Assembly: GCA_036639875.1 (NCBI GenBank)
Contig: JAVWHX010000042.1
Coordinates: 1 to 18,921 of the forward strand
Length of the DNA: 18,921 bases
Reading direction: 5' to 3'
Source: JAVWHX01 sp036639875
GTDB lineage: Bacteria; Bacillota_I; Bacilli_A; Erysipelotrichales; Coprobacillaceae
A program made the translations under genes and the position numbers. Positions 5,863 through 13,816 of this stretch are shown here, one piece after another (position 1 is the first letter of the stretch; each line of letters starts with the position of its first letter). The notes below the pieces were generated by a model. That model saw nothing but the letters and a program-made list of their open reading frames with translations, had not been told where the DNA came from and did no database searches.

Positions 5863-7048
5863 TTTTTATTATTTTATATACAAGTAATAATGGTATTGTG
5901 ATAAGTAATATGTAATGTAAAGCAAACGCAATCGTTTGACTTTCTATTGTATGATCAGCATTGATTTGATATTCGCATAAAGTTGAGTCGTTATGACTTA
6001 TAATGACTTTCCCTAATTCTTCTTGTTCTTGAATTGGCGCATTTACAATGATATTACCATGATATTTTATATTTATATTATCATCATTAATATCCTTCTC
6101 AACTAATAACGAAACTTCTTCTTTAGCCTTAAGTGCATAAATTCCTTGAAATGATTTCAATACCCAAAAGTTTTGAATTGTTTCATCTTTTTTATAAACA
6201 ACAACTTTATGATAATTGTTATTGATATATTGATAGAGATTAAGTGCATCTCTTACATGGTTTTGCGTCCTTTGACCATCAGCTTTAGCAGTCACAAGAA
6301 TTAATTGTTTGTTATCGACTGTCATTGTACTAGCTAATGTCAATTGGGCTTGATCTGTATAACCACTTTTAGCTCCATCCAAAGGTGTGACATCTAATTG
6401 CTTTAAAGTACGCGCTCTTCCTAAAGTAGATTCCCACGTTCTCTTCTTTAAAGAATCTTGATATTCATTTGTATTAAATGCTTCTACAAAATCCTTATTC
6501 TTTAAAGCATCCTTTAAAATAAACGCCATTTCTTTAACTGTTGTATAATGATTATCATGATGCAACCCAGTCACATTCATAAAATGAGTATTGCTAAGAT
6601 TAAGTTCTTTTACTTTTTCATTCATAGCATCAACCATGCCTTGATAACTTCCAAATAAAGTTCTTGCTAAGATATTGCATGCATCAGCCCCAGAAGGCAA
6701 CAAAGCCCCATATATTAAATCTTTATATGTTACCTTTTCACCAGGATTCAATTGAGCAACAGAAGCCCCAGATTCAGCCAAACCATCAAAATCCTGTTTA
6801 ATAATAGTAACCTTCTCCGATAAATCTTTTATCTTTTCCAGTGATACACTTACAGTTAAAACCTTCGTCATACTGGCAGGATAAATTCTTTCATCAGCTT
6901 TTTGATTTACATATTCAACTTCTGTAGAAGGATCATAAAGATAAGCATATTCTGAATAAAGAGTAGGAACCTCAGTTGTCGCTTGAAGTGGTTGTATGGA
7001 AATAAATACTATAAGTAAAACTGAAAATATACTAAGAAATTTCTTCAT
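5843..7048 (-). CDS. D-alanyl-D-alanine carboxypeptidase (peptidase S11)
   Basis: 401-residue low-molecular-weight penicillin-binding protein of the DacA/DacF type, which trims the terminal D-Ala from peptidoglycan stem peptides outside the membrane. A signal peptide (1-23, ending L-Q-A) leads. The serine motif S-x-x-K is at 59-62 (P-A-S-M-T-K). The second motif is S-G-A (119-121) in place of S-G-N, and the third is K-S-G (227-229) in place of K-T-G; both variants occur in the family. A PBP5-like C-terminal domain follows, then a true transmembrane helix (about 375-394) with a basic end, instead of the usual amphipathic anchor. It overlaps the upstream transporter gene by 17 bases, with a GGGAGGA ribosome site inside that gene, so the two are co-transcribed. 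Confidence 0.9.
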   Translation of the reverse strand: MKKFLSIFSVLLIVFISIQPLQATTEVPTLYSEYAYLYDPSTEVEYVNQKADERIYPASMTKVLTVSVSLEKIKDLSEKVTIIKQDFDGLAESGASVAQLNPGEKVTYKDLIYGALLPSGADACNILARTLFGSYQGMVDAMNEKVKELNLSNTHFMNVTGLHHDNHYTTVKEMAFILKDALKNKDFVEAFNTNEYQDSLKKRTWESTLGRARTLKQLDVTPLDGAKSGYTDQAQLTLASTMTVDNKQLILVTAKADGQRTQNHVRDALNLYQYINNNYHKVVVYKKDETIQNFWVLKSFQGIYALKAKEEVSLLVEKDINDDNINIKYHGNIIVNAPIQEQEELGKVIISHNDSTLCEYQINADHTIESQTIAFALHYILLITIPLLLVYKIIKKIKFKH

Positions 7049-7928
7049 TTCTTCGTCCTCCCAACTTCAAAAACGAAAGTTTGGTTTCAGATATAATAAT
7101 TGCAACAAATATCAATGTAAACCCTAAAATAACTTTTAACGTTAAAACTTCTCCATATAACAATACAGAAAAAGCAACTCCAAACACTGATTCTAAAGAT
7201 AATATCAGCGAAGCATTGCATTCACTTGTATACTTTTGACCAACTGTTTGACAAACCATAGTGACAGCACTTGCAAAAAAAGCTAAATATAAGATTTGTA
7301 AAAGTATTGATGAATCAATCTTTGAAACAATTGTTATATCTTCACCTATCAATGCAAAGATAAGAGCTACAAATGCTCCACCCATAAATTGAAACGCTGT
7401 AAACGAACCACCATCTACATCACTTGCATACTTCTTAATTAAGATTATATGGAAGGCATATAAAAAACCCCCACATAAAGTTAAGAAATCTCCAATATTC
7501 ATTGTAAGATTTCCATTCAAAGAAACACAACCAATACCTAAAACACATATAAATGCAGCTATAAAGTTATAAACATCTGGTCTTTTATGATAGAAGAACC
7601 ATACCAAAAAAGGAACAATTGCACAATAAATAGCTGTTAAAAAAGCATTTTTCCCTGGTGTTGTATAAGACAATCCCCATGTTTGTACATAATAAGCAAA
7701 GAATAAACAACATCCTGTAAGAATACCACCTTTTATCTTATGACGAGGAAAAGTCTTAATTTTATTAAAAAAGATTATTGATAAAAAGATAGCAGCTAAT
7801 GTAAATCTTATAAACAATAAAACTGCTGGGGTTATAAAATCGACAGCACTCTTCATAAATATAAATGAACTCCCCCATATTAATGCTGCCACTAATAATA
7901 AAATAGATCCCTGTATTTTTTTATTCAT
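7032..7928 (-). CDS. EamA/DMT-family transporter
   Basis: 298-residue membrane protein of the drug/metabolite transporter superfamily: two EamA repeats (about 8-136 and 147-281), ten predicted helices, the start G-S-x-L-L-L-V-A-A-L-I-W-G-S-S-F-I typical of the family, and the later E-S-V-F-G-V-x-x-S and Y-G-E conserved in the second repeat. Substrates in this family vary (amino acids, nucleosides, drugs) and none can be assigned. It starts 44 bases after ileS, just behind the ileS terminator, with a GGAAAGG ribosome site; no promoter is visible, so it likely depends on read-through. It overlaps the carboxypeptidase gene. Confidence 0.88.
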   Translation of the reverse strand: MNKKIQGSILLLVAALIWGSSFIFMKSAVDFITPAVLLFIRFTLAAIFLSIIFFNKIKTFPRHKIKGGILTGCCLFFAYYVQTWGLSYTTPGKNAFLTAIYCAIVPFLVWFFYHKRPDVYNFIAAFICVLGIGCVSLNGNLTMNIGDFLTLCGGFLYAFHIILIKKYASDVDGGSFTAFQFMGGAFVALIFALIGEDITIVSKIDSSILLQILYLAFFASAVTMVCQTVGQKYTSECNASLILSLESVFGVAFSVLLYGEVLTLKVILGFTLIFVAIIISETKLSFLKLGGRRNEEIS

Positions 7929-7934
7929 AGTTTC

Positions 7935-7970
7935 CTTTCCAAAAAGAAAAGGTACCTAGTACCATTTTCT
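7935..7970 (-). terminator. Terminator after ileS
   Basis: On the minus strand GAAAATGGTAC-TAG-GTACCTTTTC folds into a 10-bp stem with one bulged T, followed by TTTTT. The transporter gene starts just beyond it, so it probably attenuates rather than isolates. Confidence 0.75.
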
Positions 7971-7972
7971 TT

Positions 7973-10705
7973 TTATCCATTCATAACATCATGACAACGG
8001 TGGCATAATTCGCCTTCCATCTCTGATTCATCAAAGTAATTCCAACATCTAGGACATTGAACACCACTAAATTTTTCTACTTTTACAAATGAAGTTTCAT
8101 ATTCATCTAAACCACTTGTATCATCAACAAGTTTTACTTTTGCAACAATAAATAATTGTTTTAAAGAATCAGCTAATTCAACCAAATCTTTATAATGATC
8201 TTTTAAACAAATTGTAACAGTTGCTTCCATATTAGATTTAATGACTTTTTCATTTCTTAAATCTTCTAATGATTTCATGACATCTTTTCTTAATAATAAG
8301 AAACGATCAAATTTTTCTTCAATAATACTTTCGTTATCAACATTAACTTTTTTAGCATTTGGTTCTAAGAACACAGATTCAGCTTTTGTATCATCACAAT
8401 GGAAATGATCATGTAATTCTTCAGCAGTAAAGACAAGAATTGGAGATAATAATTTCATCATTGTTTTTGCATAATGATATAAAACAGTTTGAACTTGTCT
8501 TCTTCTTAAACCATCTGATTTTTCAATATAAAGAATATCTTTTGTAAAGTCCATATAGAATGCACTTAATACATTTGTAAAACAATTTAAGATTAATTGA
8601 TTAGCTTCTGAGAAATCATAATTATCTAATGCTTTATGATATCCATCAACCAAATGATTTAATTTAACTAACATATATTGATCAACTTCTTCAAGTTTTG
8701 ATGACTCTAAGACATCACTTGCTTTAAAATCAGATAAGTTACCTAATACAAATCTCATTGTATTACGCATTTTACGATAGTTTTCAGCAACTTGTTTCAT
8801 CAAGTCATCTGAAATGCGCACATCTGATTGATAAGCTACAGAAGTTGCCCAAAGTCTGATAATATCTGCACCATATTGATTTACTAACTTAATAGGATCA
8901 ACAGTATTCCCTAAAGATTTAGACATCTTATTACCTTTACCATCTAATACAAAACCATGTGATAATACTGTCTTATATGGAGCACATCCATGAGCTGCAA
9001 CACCAATAATTAATGAAGAGTTAAACCATCCACGATATTGATCACTACCTTCAAAATATAGATCAACAGGATATTGATATCCTCTTTCTTTCATAACACC
9101 AGTATGTGATGAACCAGAATCAAACCAAACATCCATAATATCTCTTTCTTTCTTAAAGATACCATTTGGGGAATGTTCATTTGTATAACCTTCAGGTAAT
9201 AAATCTTTTTCATCTTTTTCAAACCAAATATTAGAACCATTATCTCTAAATAATTTAGAAATATGATCAAAAACTTCTTTTTCCATAATTGGAGTTCCAT
9301 CTTCACAATAGATAATTGGAATTGGTACACCCCAAGTTCTTTGTCTAGAAATACACCAATCACCACGATCTCTAATCATGTTATAAATACGAACATGACC
9401 CCATTCATTCAACCAATTAACACCATCAATTTCACTTAATAGTTTTTCTCTAATCTTATCAATTGAGCAGAACCATTGATCAGTTGCTCTAAAGATAATT
9501 GGTTTCTTTGTTCTCCAATCATGAGGATAACTATGTGTAATAAATTCGAGTTTTAATAAAACTCCTAATTCTTCTAATCTCATAGTGACTGTCTTATTTG
9601 CATCATCAACATATTGACCAGCTAACCATTCACCACAATCAGCCATCATTTTTCCATGAGCATCAACATTACAATAAATATCCAAACCATATTTTTGACC
9701 AACAATAAAGTCATCCATACCAAATCCAGGAGCTGTATGAACACATCCAGTACCAGCATCCGCAGTAACATGATCACCTAAAATAACAAGTGATTCTCTG
9801 TCATATAAAGGATGTTGACATGTAATCATTTCTAATTCAGTTCCTTTAAATCTTTTTAAAATATTTTTTTCTTGAAGTTCGAATTTTTCCCATAATGCAT
9901 CAATCATTTCTTCAAGAACTAATAATTTACCTTTTTCTGTTTCAACCAATGCATAAGTATAATCAGGATTTAAACAGATTGCTAAGTTTGCTGGAATTGT
10001 CCAAGGTGTAGTTGTCCAAATAACAAAGCTTGTATCAGTATCTAATACACCCTTTCCATCTTTGACTGCAAATTTAACAAAAATTGTCGGACTTTTTACA
10101 TCATGATATTCAACTTCTGCTTCAGCAAGAGCTGACTCACTTGATGGTGACCAATAAACTGGTTTCAATCCTTTATAAATTAATCCATCCATTGCCATTG
10201 ATGCAAACACATCAATTTGATTTGCTTCAAATTCAGGTTGTAATGTTAAATATGGATGATCATAATCAGCAAAAGTTCCAACTCTAATACATTGTTCCTT
10301 TTGAATATTAACTTGTTTTAAAGCATATTCATAACATTTTTTTCTAAAATCAGCAGTACTCATTTCTTTACGATTAACTCCTAATTTTTGAATAGCATTT
10401 TCAATTGGTAAACCATGAGTATCCCATCCTGGAATATATGGAGTATAAAAACCTTCCATATTTTTATAACGACAAATAACATCTTTAATGATTTTATTTA
10501 ACATATGTCCAATATGCATATTTCCATTAGCATATGGTGGACCATCATGAAATACAAAACTTTCTTTATCTTTATTTTGTTCAATCACTTGTTCATACAT
10601 ATGTGACTCTTGCCATCTTTGTACATATGCAGGTTCCTTTTTAGGTAAATTCCCTCTCATTTCAAATTCAGTATTTGGCATTAATAACGTATCTTTATAG
10701 TTCAT
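7973..10705 (-). CDS. ileS: Isoleucyl-tRNA synthetase
   Basis: 910-residue class I synthetase, complete, charging tRNA-Ile. HIGH motif at 64-67 (N-M-H-I-G-H) and K-M-S-K-S near 592-596 (G-N-K-M-S-K-S-L-G-N). Between them are the editing (CP1) domain with T-T-T-P-W-T-I-P-A-N and the late G-S-D-Q-Y-R-G-W-F catalytic stretch. The C-terminal zinc finger C-P-R-C-W ... C-H-R-C is present and the length is standard, as in the ordinary bacterial enzyme rather than the mupirocin-resistant type. Expression is set by the T-box leader upstream. Ribosome site AAGGAG. It closes the sepF-ylmH-divIVA-ileS order shared by many Firmicutes. Confidence 0.98.
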   Translation of the reverse strand: MNYKDTLLMPNTEFEMRGNLPKKEPAYVQRWQESHMYEQVIEQNKDKESFVFHDGPPYANGNMHIGHMLNKIIKDVICRYKNMEGFYTPYIPGWDTHGLPIENAIQKLGVNRKEMSTADFRKKCYEYALKQVNIQKEQCIRVGTFADYDHPYLTLQPEFEANQIDVFASMAMDGLIYKGLKPVYWSPSSESALAEAEVEYHDVKSPTIFVKFAVKDGKGVLDTDTSFVIWTTTPWTIPANLAICLNPDYTYALVETEKGKLLVLEEMIDALWEKFELQEKNILKRFKGTELEMITCQHPLYDRESLVILGDHVTADAGTGCVHTAPGFGMDDFIVGQKYGLDIYCNVDAHGKMMADCGEWLAGQYVDDANKTVTMRLEELGVLLKLEFITHSYPHDWRTKKPIIFRATDQWFCSIDKIREKLLSEIDGVNWLNEWGHVRIYNMIRDRGDWCISRQRTWGVPIPIIYCEDGTPIMEKEVFDHISKLFRDNGSNIWFEKDEKDLLPEGYTNEHSPNGIFKKERDIMDVWFDSGSSHTGVMKERGYQYPVDLYFEGSDQYRGWFNSSLIIGVAAHGCAPYKTVLSHGFVLDGKGNKMSKSLGNTVDPIKLVNQYGADIIRLWATSVAYQSDVRISDDLMKQVAENYRKMRNTMRFVLGNLSDFKASDVLESSKLEEVDQYMLVKLNHLVDGYHKALDNYDFSEANQLILNCFTNVLSAFYMDFTKDILYIEKSDGLRRRQVQTVLYHYAKTMMKLLSPILVFTAEELHDHFHCDDTKAESVFLEPNAKKVNVDNESIIEEKFDRFLLLRKDVMKSLEDLRNEKVIKSNMEATVTICLKDHYKDLVELADSLKQLFIVAKVKLVDDTSGLDEYETSFVKVEKFSGVQCPRCWNYFDESEMEGELCHRCHDVMNG

Positions 10706-10725
10706 TTGATTTTTCTCCTTTCAAA

Positions 10726-10935
10726 ATAAAAAACGCCCTTATAAAAGGACGTCATATACGCGGTACCACCTTCATTCATATCTTTCGATATGCACTCAAT
10801 ATCTTAACGCGATCAACGGCTATTCCTACTTTGTTCAGAACGCTACTCAAGAGTGATTCATTATAAGTTATTCTTGTCTGTTTTCACCAACCACAAACTC
10901 TCTGTAAGTTTCACTTATAAACTGTCTCCGTCTAT
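10726..10935 (-). promoter_or_regulatory. T-box leader of ileS, specifier AUC (Ile)
   Basis: All key T-box parts are visible on the minus strand. The T-box core AAGGTGGTACCGCG is at 10759-10772; its UGGU pairs with an uncharged ACCA end, meaning discriminator A as in tRNA-Ile. Stem I is closed by TTATAAGT/ACTTATAA and by GGAG/CTCT, leaving an internal loop whose 3' side reads TGAATCA. The specifier codon AUC (10855-10857) thus sits exactly where expected. The intrinsic terminator ACGTCCTT-TTAT-AAGGGCGT plus TTTTTT (10726-10752) precedes the ileS ribosome site. Uncharged tRNA-Ile should stabilise the antiterminator and switch ileS on. The leader starts at the divIVA stop codon. Confidence 0.95.
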
Positions 10936-11360
10936 GTATTTTCTTTTTCTTCTTTAATTAAACTGAAAATTTCAGATTTGTCAATAGTTTCTATCATTTC
11001 TTCACTCATTTTTATGACATTTTCTCTAAAATCAATAGCATCTTGCTTAAATGTATCCATATCCTTAGATAAACCACGAACATATTCCATTGATTCTTTT
11101 AAAATCATATTGGCATTTCTTTTCGCTTTTTCAATTAAATCACTAGCTTCTTTTAAAGCCAATCTTGCAATTTCTTCATTGGTTTTTTCTTGTATAGATA
11201 TTTGCTTTGTAAGTAAAGTATTTTGATCTTTAAGTTGAGTCAACTCTGATTGTAAAGCATCATACTTTTGTTTACTGGTTCTAATAACTTCATTCTTTTC
11301 TTCAATAACTTCATTAACTTCTTGTTTATTATAACCACGAAACTGTTTATGAAACTGCAC
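10932..11360 (-). CDS. divIVA: DivIVA family protein
   Basis: 142-residue DivIVA. The lipid-binding N-terminal domain is visible as F-R-G-Y-N-K-Q-E-V-N-E-V; the F-R pair (residues 7-8) matches the membrane-inserting F17-R18 of the Bacillus protein. A long coiled coil follows (about 15-75, then 80-125). It recognises strongly curved membrane and marks poles and division sites. It starts with GTG, 14 bases after ylmH, with an AAGGGGTGA ribosome site; an in-frame stop lies seven codons upstream. It therefore lacks about ten residues found before the F-R-G-Y motif in most homologues. Its stop codon abuts the ileS T-box leader. Confidence 0.88.
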   Translation of the reverse strand: MQFHKQFRGYNKQEVNEVIEEKNEVIRTSKQKYDALQSELTQLKDQNTLLTKQISIQEKTNEEIARLALKEASDLIEKAKRNANMILKESMEYVRGLSKDMDTFKQDAIDFRENVIKMSEEMIETIDKSEIFSLIKEEKENT

Positions 11361-11374
11361 TTTGAATTCACCCC

Positions 11375-12127
11375 TTACTTATAAAAATATCCCATAACGA
11401 CAAAGTTTCCTTGTTTAGTAGTTCTTTGCTCATCAACAATTTTCACTCTTCCATGACGTTTAAACGATATTATATCATTATTATGACATAAAAAATTAAC
11501 TTCTTCAACCACTTTATGATTTACTTTTATAAATCCAGCTCTTATCGATTCACTCGCTACTTGTCGAGAAATTTTATAAAGTGTCGAAACAACTTTATCA
11601 AGTCTCATGCTTGATAAAAAGAATGTTTTAGATGTATACTGATGTTCAATTTCTATTTCTTGGAAAACTTGTTTTAGTCTAATTTTAGATTTTTTTATTT
11701 GCTTTAAATTATCTTGAATATAAGGAAACGTTTGGATTGTACATGTAAAGTAAATGTGTGAACTATCATCGATATCACCAATACACTCTCTTTTTATCCC
11801 TAAGTTCATCAATGCTCCTAATATATCTTTATGTTTTAAGATACCAAATTGTTGATTATAGACAACTTCCACTAAAGCAACTTGAAAATCATCATCAATA
11901 ATATCATAAAATTCTGGACAAATAATCATACGTTTGTTTTCAGCATTTAAAAAACCACCATTGCTTAGAACCTTGACTTCATGAGTTCCTACAATTTTAT
12001 GAACTATATCTTGTTCATGGGGATTTAGAAATGGTGTTAATATCATTCTTTGATTGTGAAGAGCTTGTTGTTTATAATCTAAAATCTTTTTAACAAAGAT
12101 TTCATCACCTTTATAATGTTCTAACAT
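11375..12127 (-). CDS. ylmH: YlmH, S4-domain RNA-binding protein
   Basis: 250-residue YlmH protein: an N-terminal region of the YlmH type (around P-F-L-N-P-H-E-Q, 32-39, and L-G-A-L-M-N-L-G-I-K-R, 103-113) and a C-terminal S4 RNA-binding domain (about 172-230; M-R-L-D-K-V-V ... R-A-G-F-I-K-V-N). The family sits in Firmicute division clusters; B. subtilis YlmH has been tied to ribosome-associated quality control of stalled 50S subunits. Unusually, the ATG at 12127 has no Shine-Dalgarno sequence: the bases before it are the T-rich tail of a strong hairpin. The next Met (28) has none either. Confidence 0.9.
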   Translation of the reverse strand: MLEHYKGDEIFVKKILDYKQQALHNQRMILTPFLNPHEQDIVHKIVGTHEVKVLSNGGFLNAENKRMIICPEFYDIIDDDFQVALVEVVYNQQFGILKHKDILGALMNLGIKRECIGDIDDSSHIYFTCTIQTFPYIQDNLKQIKKSKIRLKQVFQEIEIEHQYTSKTFFLSSMRLDKVVSTLYKISRQVASESIRAGFIKVNHKVVEEVNFLCHNNDIISFKRHGRVKIVDEQRTTKQGNFVVMGYFYK

Positions 12128-12130
12128 AAC

Positions 12131-12162
12131 GAAAAAGAAAGTATTAGCCTAAGCTAATACTT
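12131..12162 (-). terminator. Terminator hairpin between sepF and ylmH
   Basis: AAGTATTAGC (12139-12148) and GCTAATACTT (12153-12162) form a perfect 10-bp stem with a 4-base loop, followed on the minus strand by TCTTTTTC. It ends only a few bases before the ylmH start, so it should lower ylmH, divIVA and ileS transcription relative to sepF. Confidence 0.8.
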
Positions 12163-12165
12163 ATA

Positions 12166-12612
12166 TTATTCTTCTCCTTCTTGAGAATCCATTGTGATAT
12201 TTCCAGAAACTCCAATATTCTTAGGTGTGCATAAGAAGATCTTAGGTCCAATTTGTTGGATATCCCCTTCAATAGCAAAAATAACTCCACTAAGAAAATC
12301 AATCACACGTTTAGATTGTTCTTTTTGTAGACGATGCAAATTCACAACAGCAGCTCTCTTTTGTTTTAAATAGATAGCAATCTCTTGTGTTTCGCTATAA
12401 GCTCTTGGTTCAAATAAAACCAAATGACTATCTTTATTGGCACTTAATGCTTTAACAGCATCACTTGTCTTTGTAGATTTAGCCTTTTCAAACATACTTG
12501 TTGCTTTTGTTGGCTCCTCTTCTACTGCATCTATTTCAACATCTTCGTAAACGTCATCTTCTCCATCTTCTTCTTCAAAAAACCATTTTTTTACTTTTTG
12601 TCCGTATCCCAT
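12166..12612 (-). CDS. sepF: Cell division protein SepF
   Basis: 148-residue SepF (YlmF). It has an N-terminal amphipathic membrane-binding helix (about 1-12, M-G-Y-G-Q-K-V-K-K-W-F-F), an acidic linker (13-35), and the C-terminal SepF domain (about 58-140) containing V-L-F-E-P-R-x-Y-x-E-T-Q-E-I, the A-A-V-V-N-L strand and I-D-F-L-S-G-V-I-F-A-I-x-G-D-I-Q-Q-I-G. SepF anchors FtsZ to the membrane and bundles its filaments. It has its own promoter and a perfect AAGGAGG ribosome site seven bases from the ATG. Confidence 0.95.
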   Translation of the reverse strand: MGYGQKVKKWFFEEEDGEDDVYEDVEIDAVEEEPTKATSMFEKAKSTKTSDAVKALSANKDSHLVLFEPRAYSETQEIAIYLKQKRAAVVNLHRLQKEQSKRVIDFLSGVIFAIEGDIQQIGPKIFLCTPKNIGVSGNITMDSQEGEE

Positions 12613-12640
12613 GAGGCAACCTCCTTATATTTCTTCTTTC

Positions 12641-12646
12641 ATTATA
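12641..12646 (-). promoter_or_regulatory. Extended -10 of the sepF promoter
   Basis: On the minus strand TGGTATAAT (extended -10). The -35 region is only a T-run. Transcription would begin about 25 bases before the sepF start and could serve sepF-ylmH-divIVA-ileS. Confidence 0.6.
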
Positions 12647-12660
12647 CCATATCATTATCA

Positions 12661-12694
12661 TGAAAAAAAGAGAAAATTGCTCCAACAATAATTC
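12661..12694 (-). terminator. Weak terminator candidate after ylmC
   Basis: On the minus strand GAATTATTG and CAATTTTC can pair imperfectly (core ATTG/CAAT) and are followed by TCTTTTTTTC. The stem is weak, so this is a low-confidence end for the spoIIGA-sigE-sigG-ylmC unit. Confidence 0.35.
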
Positions 12695-12720
12695 TATGCA
12701 TAAATCTTTAAATTATACCT

Positions 12721-12960
12721 CTAGCAACAAACATTTACCAAAATAACATCTTCTCCTATTGTAATAATGTTTTCAATAGGGATTAAAAATGTTGGAGGTC
12801 CTTTAAATATACAAATTAGTTTAAAAGGTGTGACACGTTCAACAATTAACGCTTGAACACAACGACATAATGGATCAATTTCAACATCTACGACATATCC
12901 AATCTTTGAACCTGATGCTGCATCAACAACATCTTTACACTGCAAACTCACAAAGCGCAT
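12721..12960 (-). CDS. YlmC/YmxH family PRC-barrel protein
   Basis: 79-residue single PRC-barrel domain of the YlmC/YmxH sporulation-associated family: G-x-K-I-G-Y-V-V-D-V-E-I-D-P at 18-31 and the closing I-P-I-E-N-I-I-T-I-G-E-D-V-I-L-V at 60-75. The molecular role is unknown. It starts 27 bases after sigG with a GGTGAT ribosome site and lies exactly where ylmC lies in Bacillus (after sigG, before the division genes), so it is probably the last gene of the sporulation transcript. It ends in two cysteines. Confidence 0.85.
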   Translation of the reverse strand: MRFVSLQCKDVVDAASGSKIGYVVDVEIDPLCRCVQALIVERVTPFKLICIFKGPPTFLIPIENIITIGEDVILVNVCC

Positions 12961-12987
12961 ATTATCACCATTCTAATATATGCACTT

Positions 12988-13767
12988 TTACCCCATATAT
13001 TTCTTCAAATTTTGCAAGGCCTGTTTTTCAATACGAGAAACTTGTGCTTGTGACACAAATAACTCTTTTGCAATTTCACTTTGTGTATGGCCTTTAAAAT
13101 ATCTCTCATTAATAATTTGAAACTCTTTTTGATCTAAATGTTCAATAGCTTCATAAAGATCAATATGGTCATTTAAAGATTGTAGTGGAAAACTTTTATC
13201 TGGAATTTGACTTTCTAAATCAATAGCACCACTACCATCATTTTGCACTTCCTGTGATAAAGACGTTACATTATGAGTTGATGATAATGCTTCGGTTAAT
13301 AAACCCTCATCAACATTTAAAGCTTTTGATAATTCTTGAACAGTTGCTTCCTTATTGTGACTCTTTAAATAAGATTCATTTTCTAATAATGCTTTATAAG
13401 CTAAATCTCTTAAAGAACGTGGAATTCTCATAGGAGAATTATCTCTTAAATATCTTTTAATTTCACCTAAAATCAAAGGTACTGCATATGTAGAAAACCT
13501 TACATCTAATGATGTATCAAAGTTTTCAATTGCTTTAATTAAACCTATAACACCAACTTGAAACAAATCATCTAAGTTATTAACCCTAGCACTATATTTT
13601 TGAACTAGTGATAAAACTAATTTTAAATTAGATAAAACCAATTTTTCTTTAATAGACTCATTATGAGTAGATTGATATTCATTGAGTAATGCTATAGTTT
13701 GTCCATGTGTTAGTTTTTCATAATCATCAATACTATAACCATTGATTTCAACTTTATACTTCGACAT
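12988..13767 (-). CDS. sigG: RNA polymerase sporulation sigma factor SigG
   Basis: 259-residue sigma-70-family factor for late forespore genes. It starts K-Y-K-V-E-I-N-G, like the N-terminal peptide of sigma-G proteins. Region 2 (about 38-108) contains D-D-L-F-Q-V-G-V-I-G-L-I-K-A-I and F-S-T-Y-A-V-P-L-I-L-G-E-I-K-R-Y-L-R-D; region 3 follows with R-S-L-R-D-L-A-Y-K-A-L; region 4 (about 205-256) ends in the helix-turn-helix V-S-Q-A-Q-V-S-R-I-E-K. Position directly behind sigE is the standard arrangement. AAAGGAG ribosome site. A sigma-F-like promoter may lie in the 43-base gap. Confidence 0.95.
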   Translation of the reverse strand: MSKYKVEINGYSIDDYEKLTHGQTIALLNEYQSTHNESIKEKLVLSNLKLVLSLVQKYSARVNNLDDLFQVGVIGLIKAIENFDTSLDVRFSTYAVPLILGEIKRYLRDNSPMRIPRSLRDLAYKALLENESYLKSHNKEATVQELSKALNVDEGLLTEALSSTHNVTSLSQEVQNDGSGAIDLESQIPDKSFPLQSLNDHIDLYEAIEHLDQKEFQIINERYFKGHTQSEIAKELFVSQAQVSRIEKQALQNLKKYMG

Positions 13768-13788
13768 AGTTTCGACTCCTTTTAAAGA

Positions 13789-13816
13789 AGTCTCACCATT
13801 TTATTTGACATTATTC
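13789..13816 (-). promoter_or_regulatory. Possible sigma-F-type promoter for sigG
   Basis: In the gap between sigE and sigG the minus strand has GGTGAGACT (13789-13797), a full match to the sigma-F -10 pattern GGnnAnAnT, with GAATA (13812-13816; 4/5 to GYATA) 14 bp upstream, one base short of the usual spacing. Sigma-F transcribes sigG in Bacillus. Short motifs like this arise by chance, so support is modest. Confidence 0.35.

Noticed and set aside
9091..9366. Second minus-strand open frame inside ileS (and the plus-strand one at 10084-10287)
   Set aside because: Shadow frames of a highly conserved synthetase gene, with low-complexity translations.
10675..10866. Plus-strand open frame over the ileS leader
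   Set aside because: The region is fully explained as a T-box on the minus strand.
10978..11226. Plus-strand open frame opposite divIVA
   Set aside because: Ser/Ile/Phe-rich antisense of a coiled-coil gene; no start signals.
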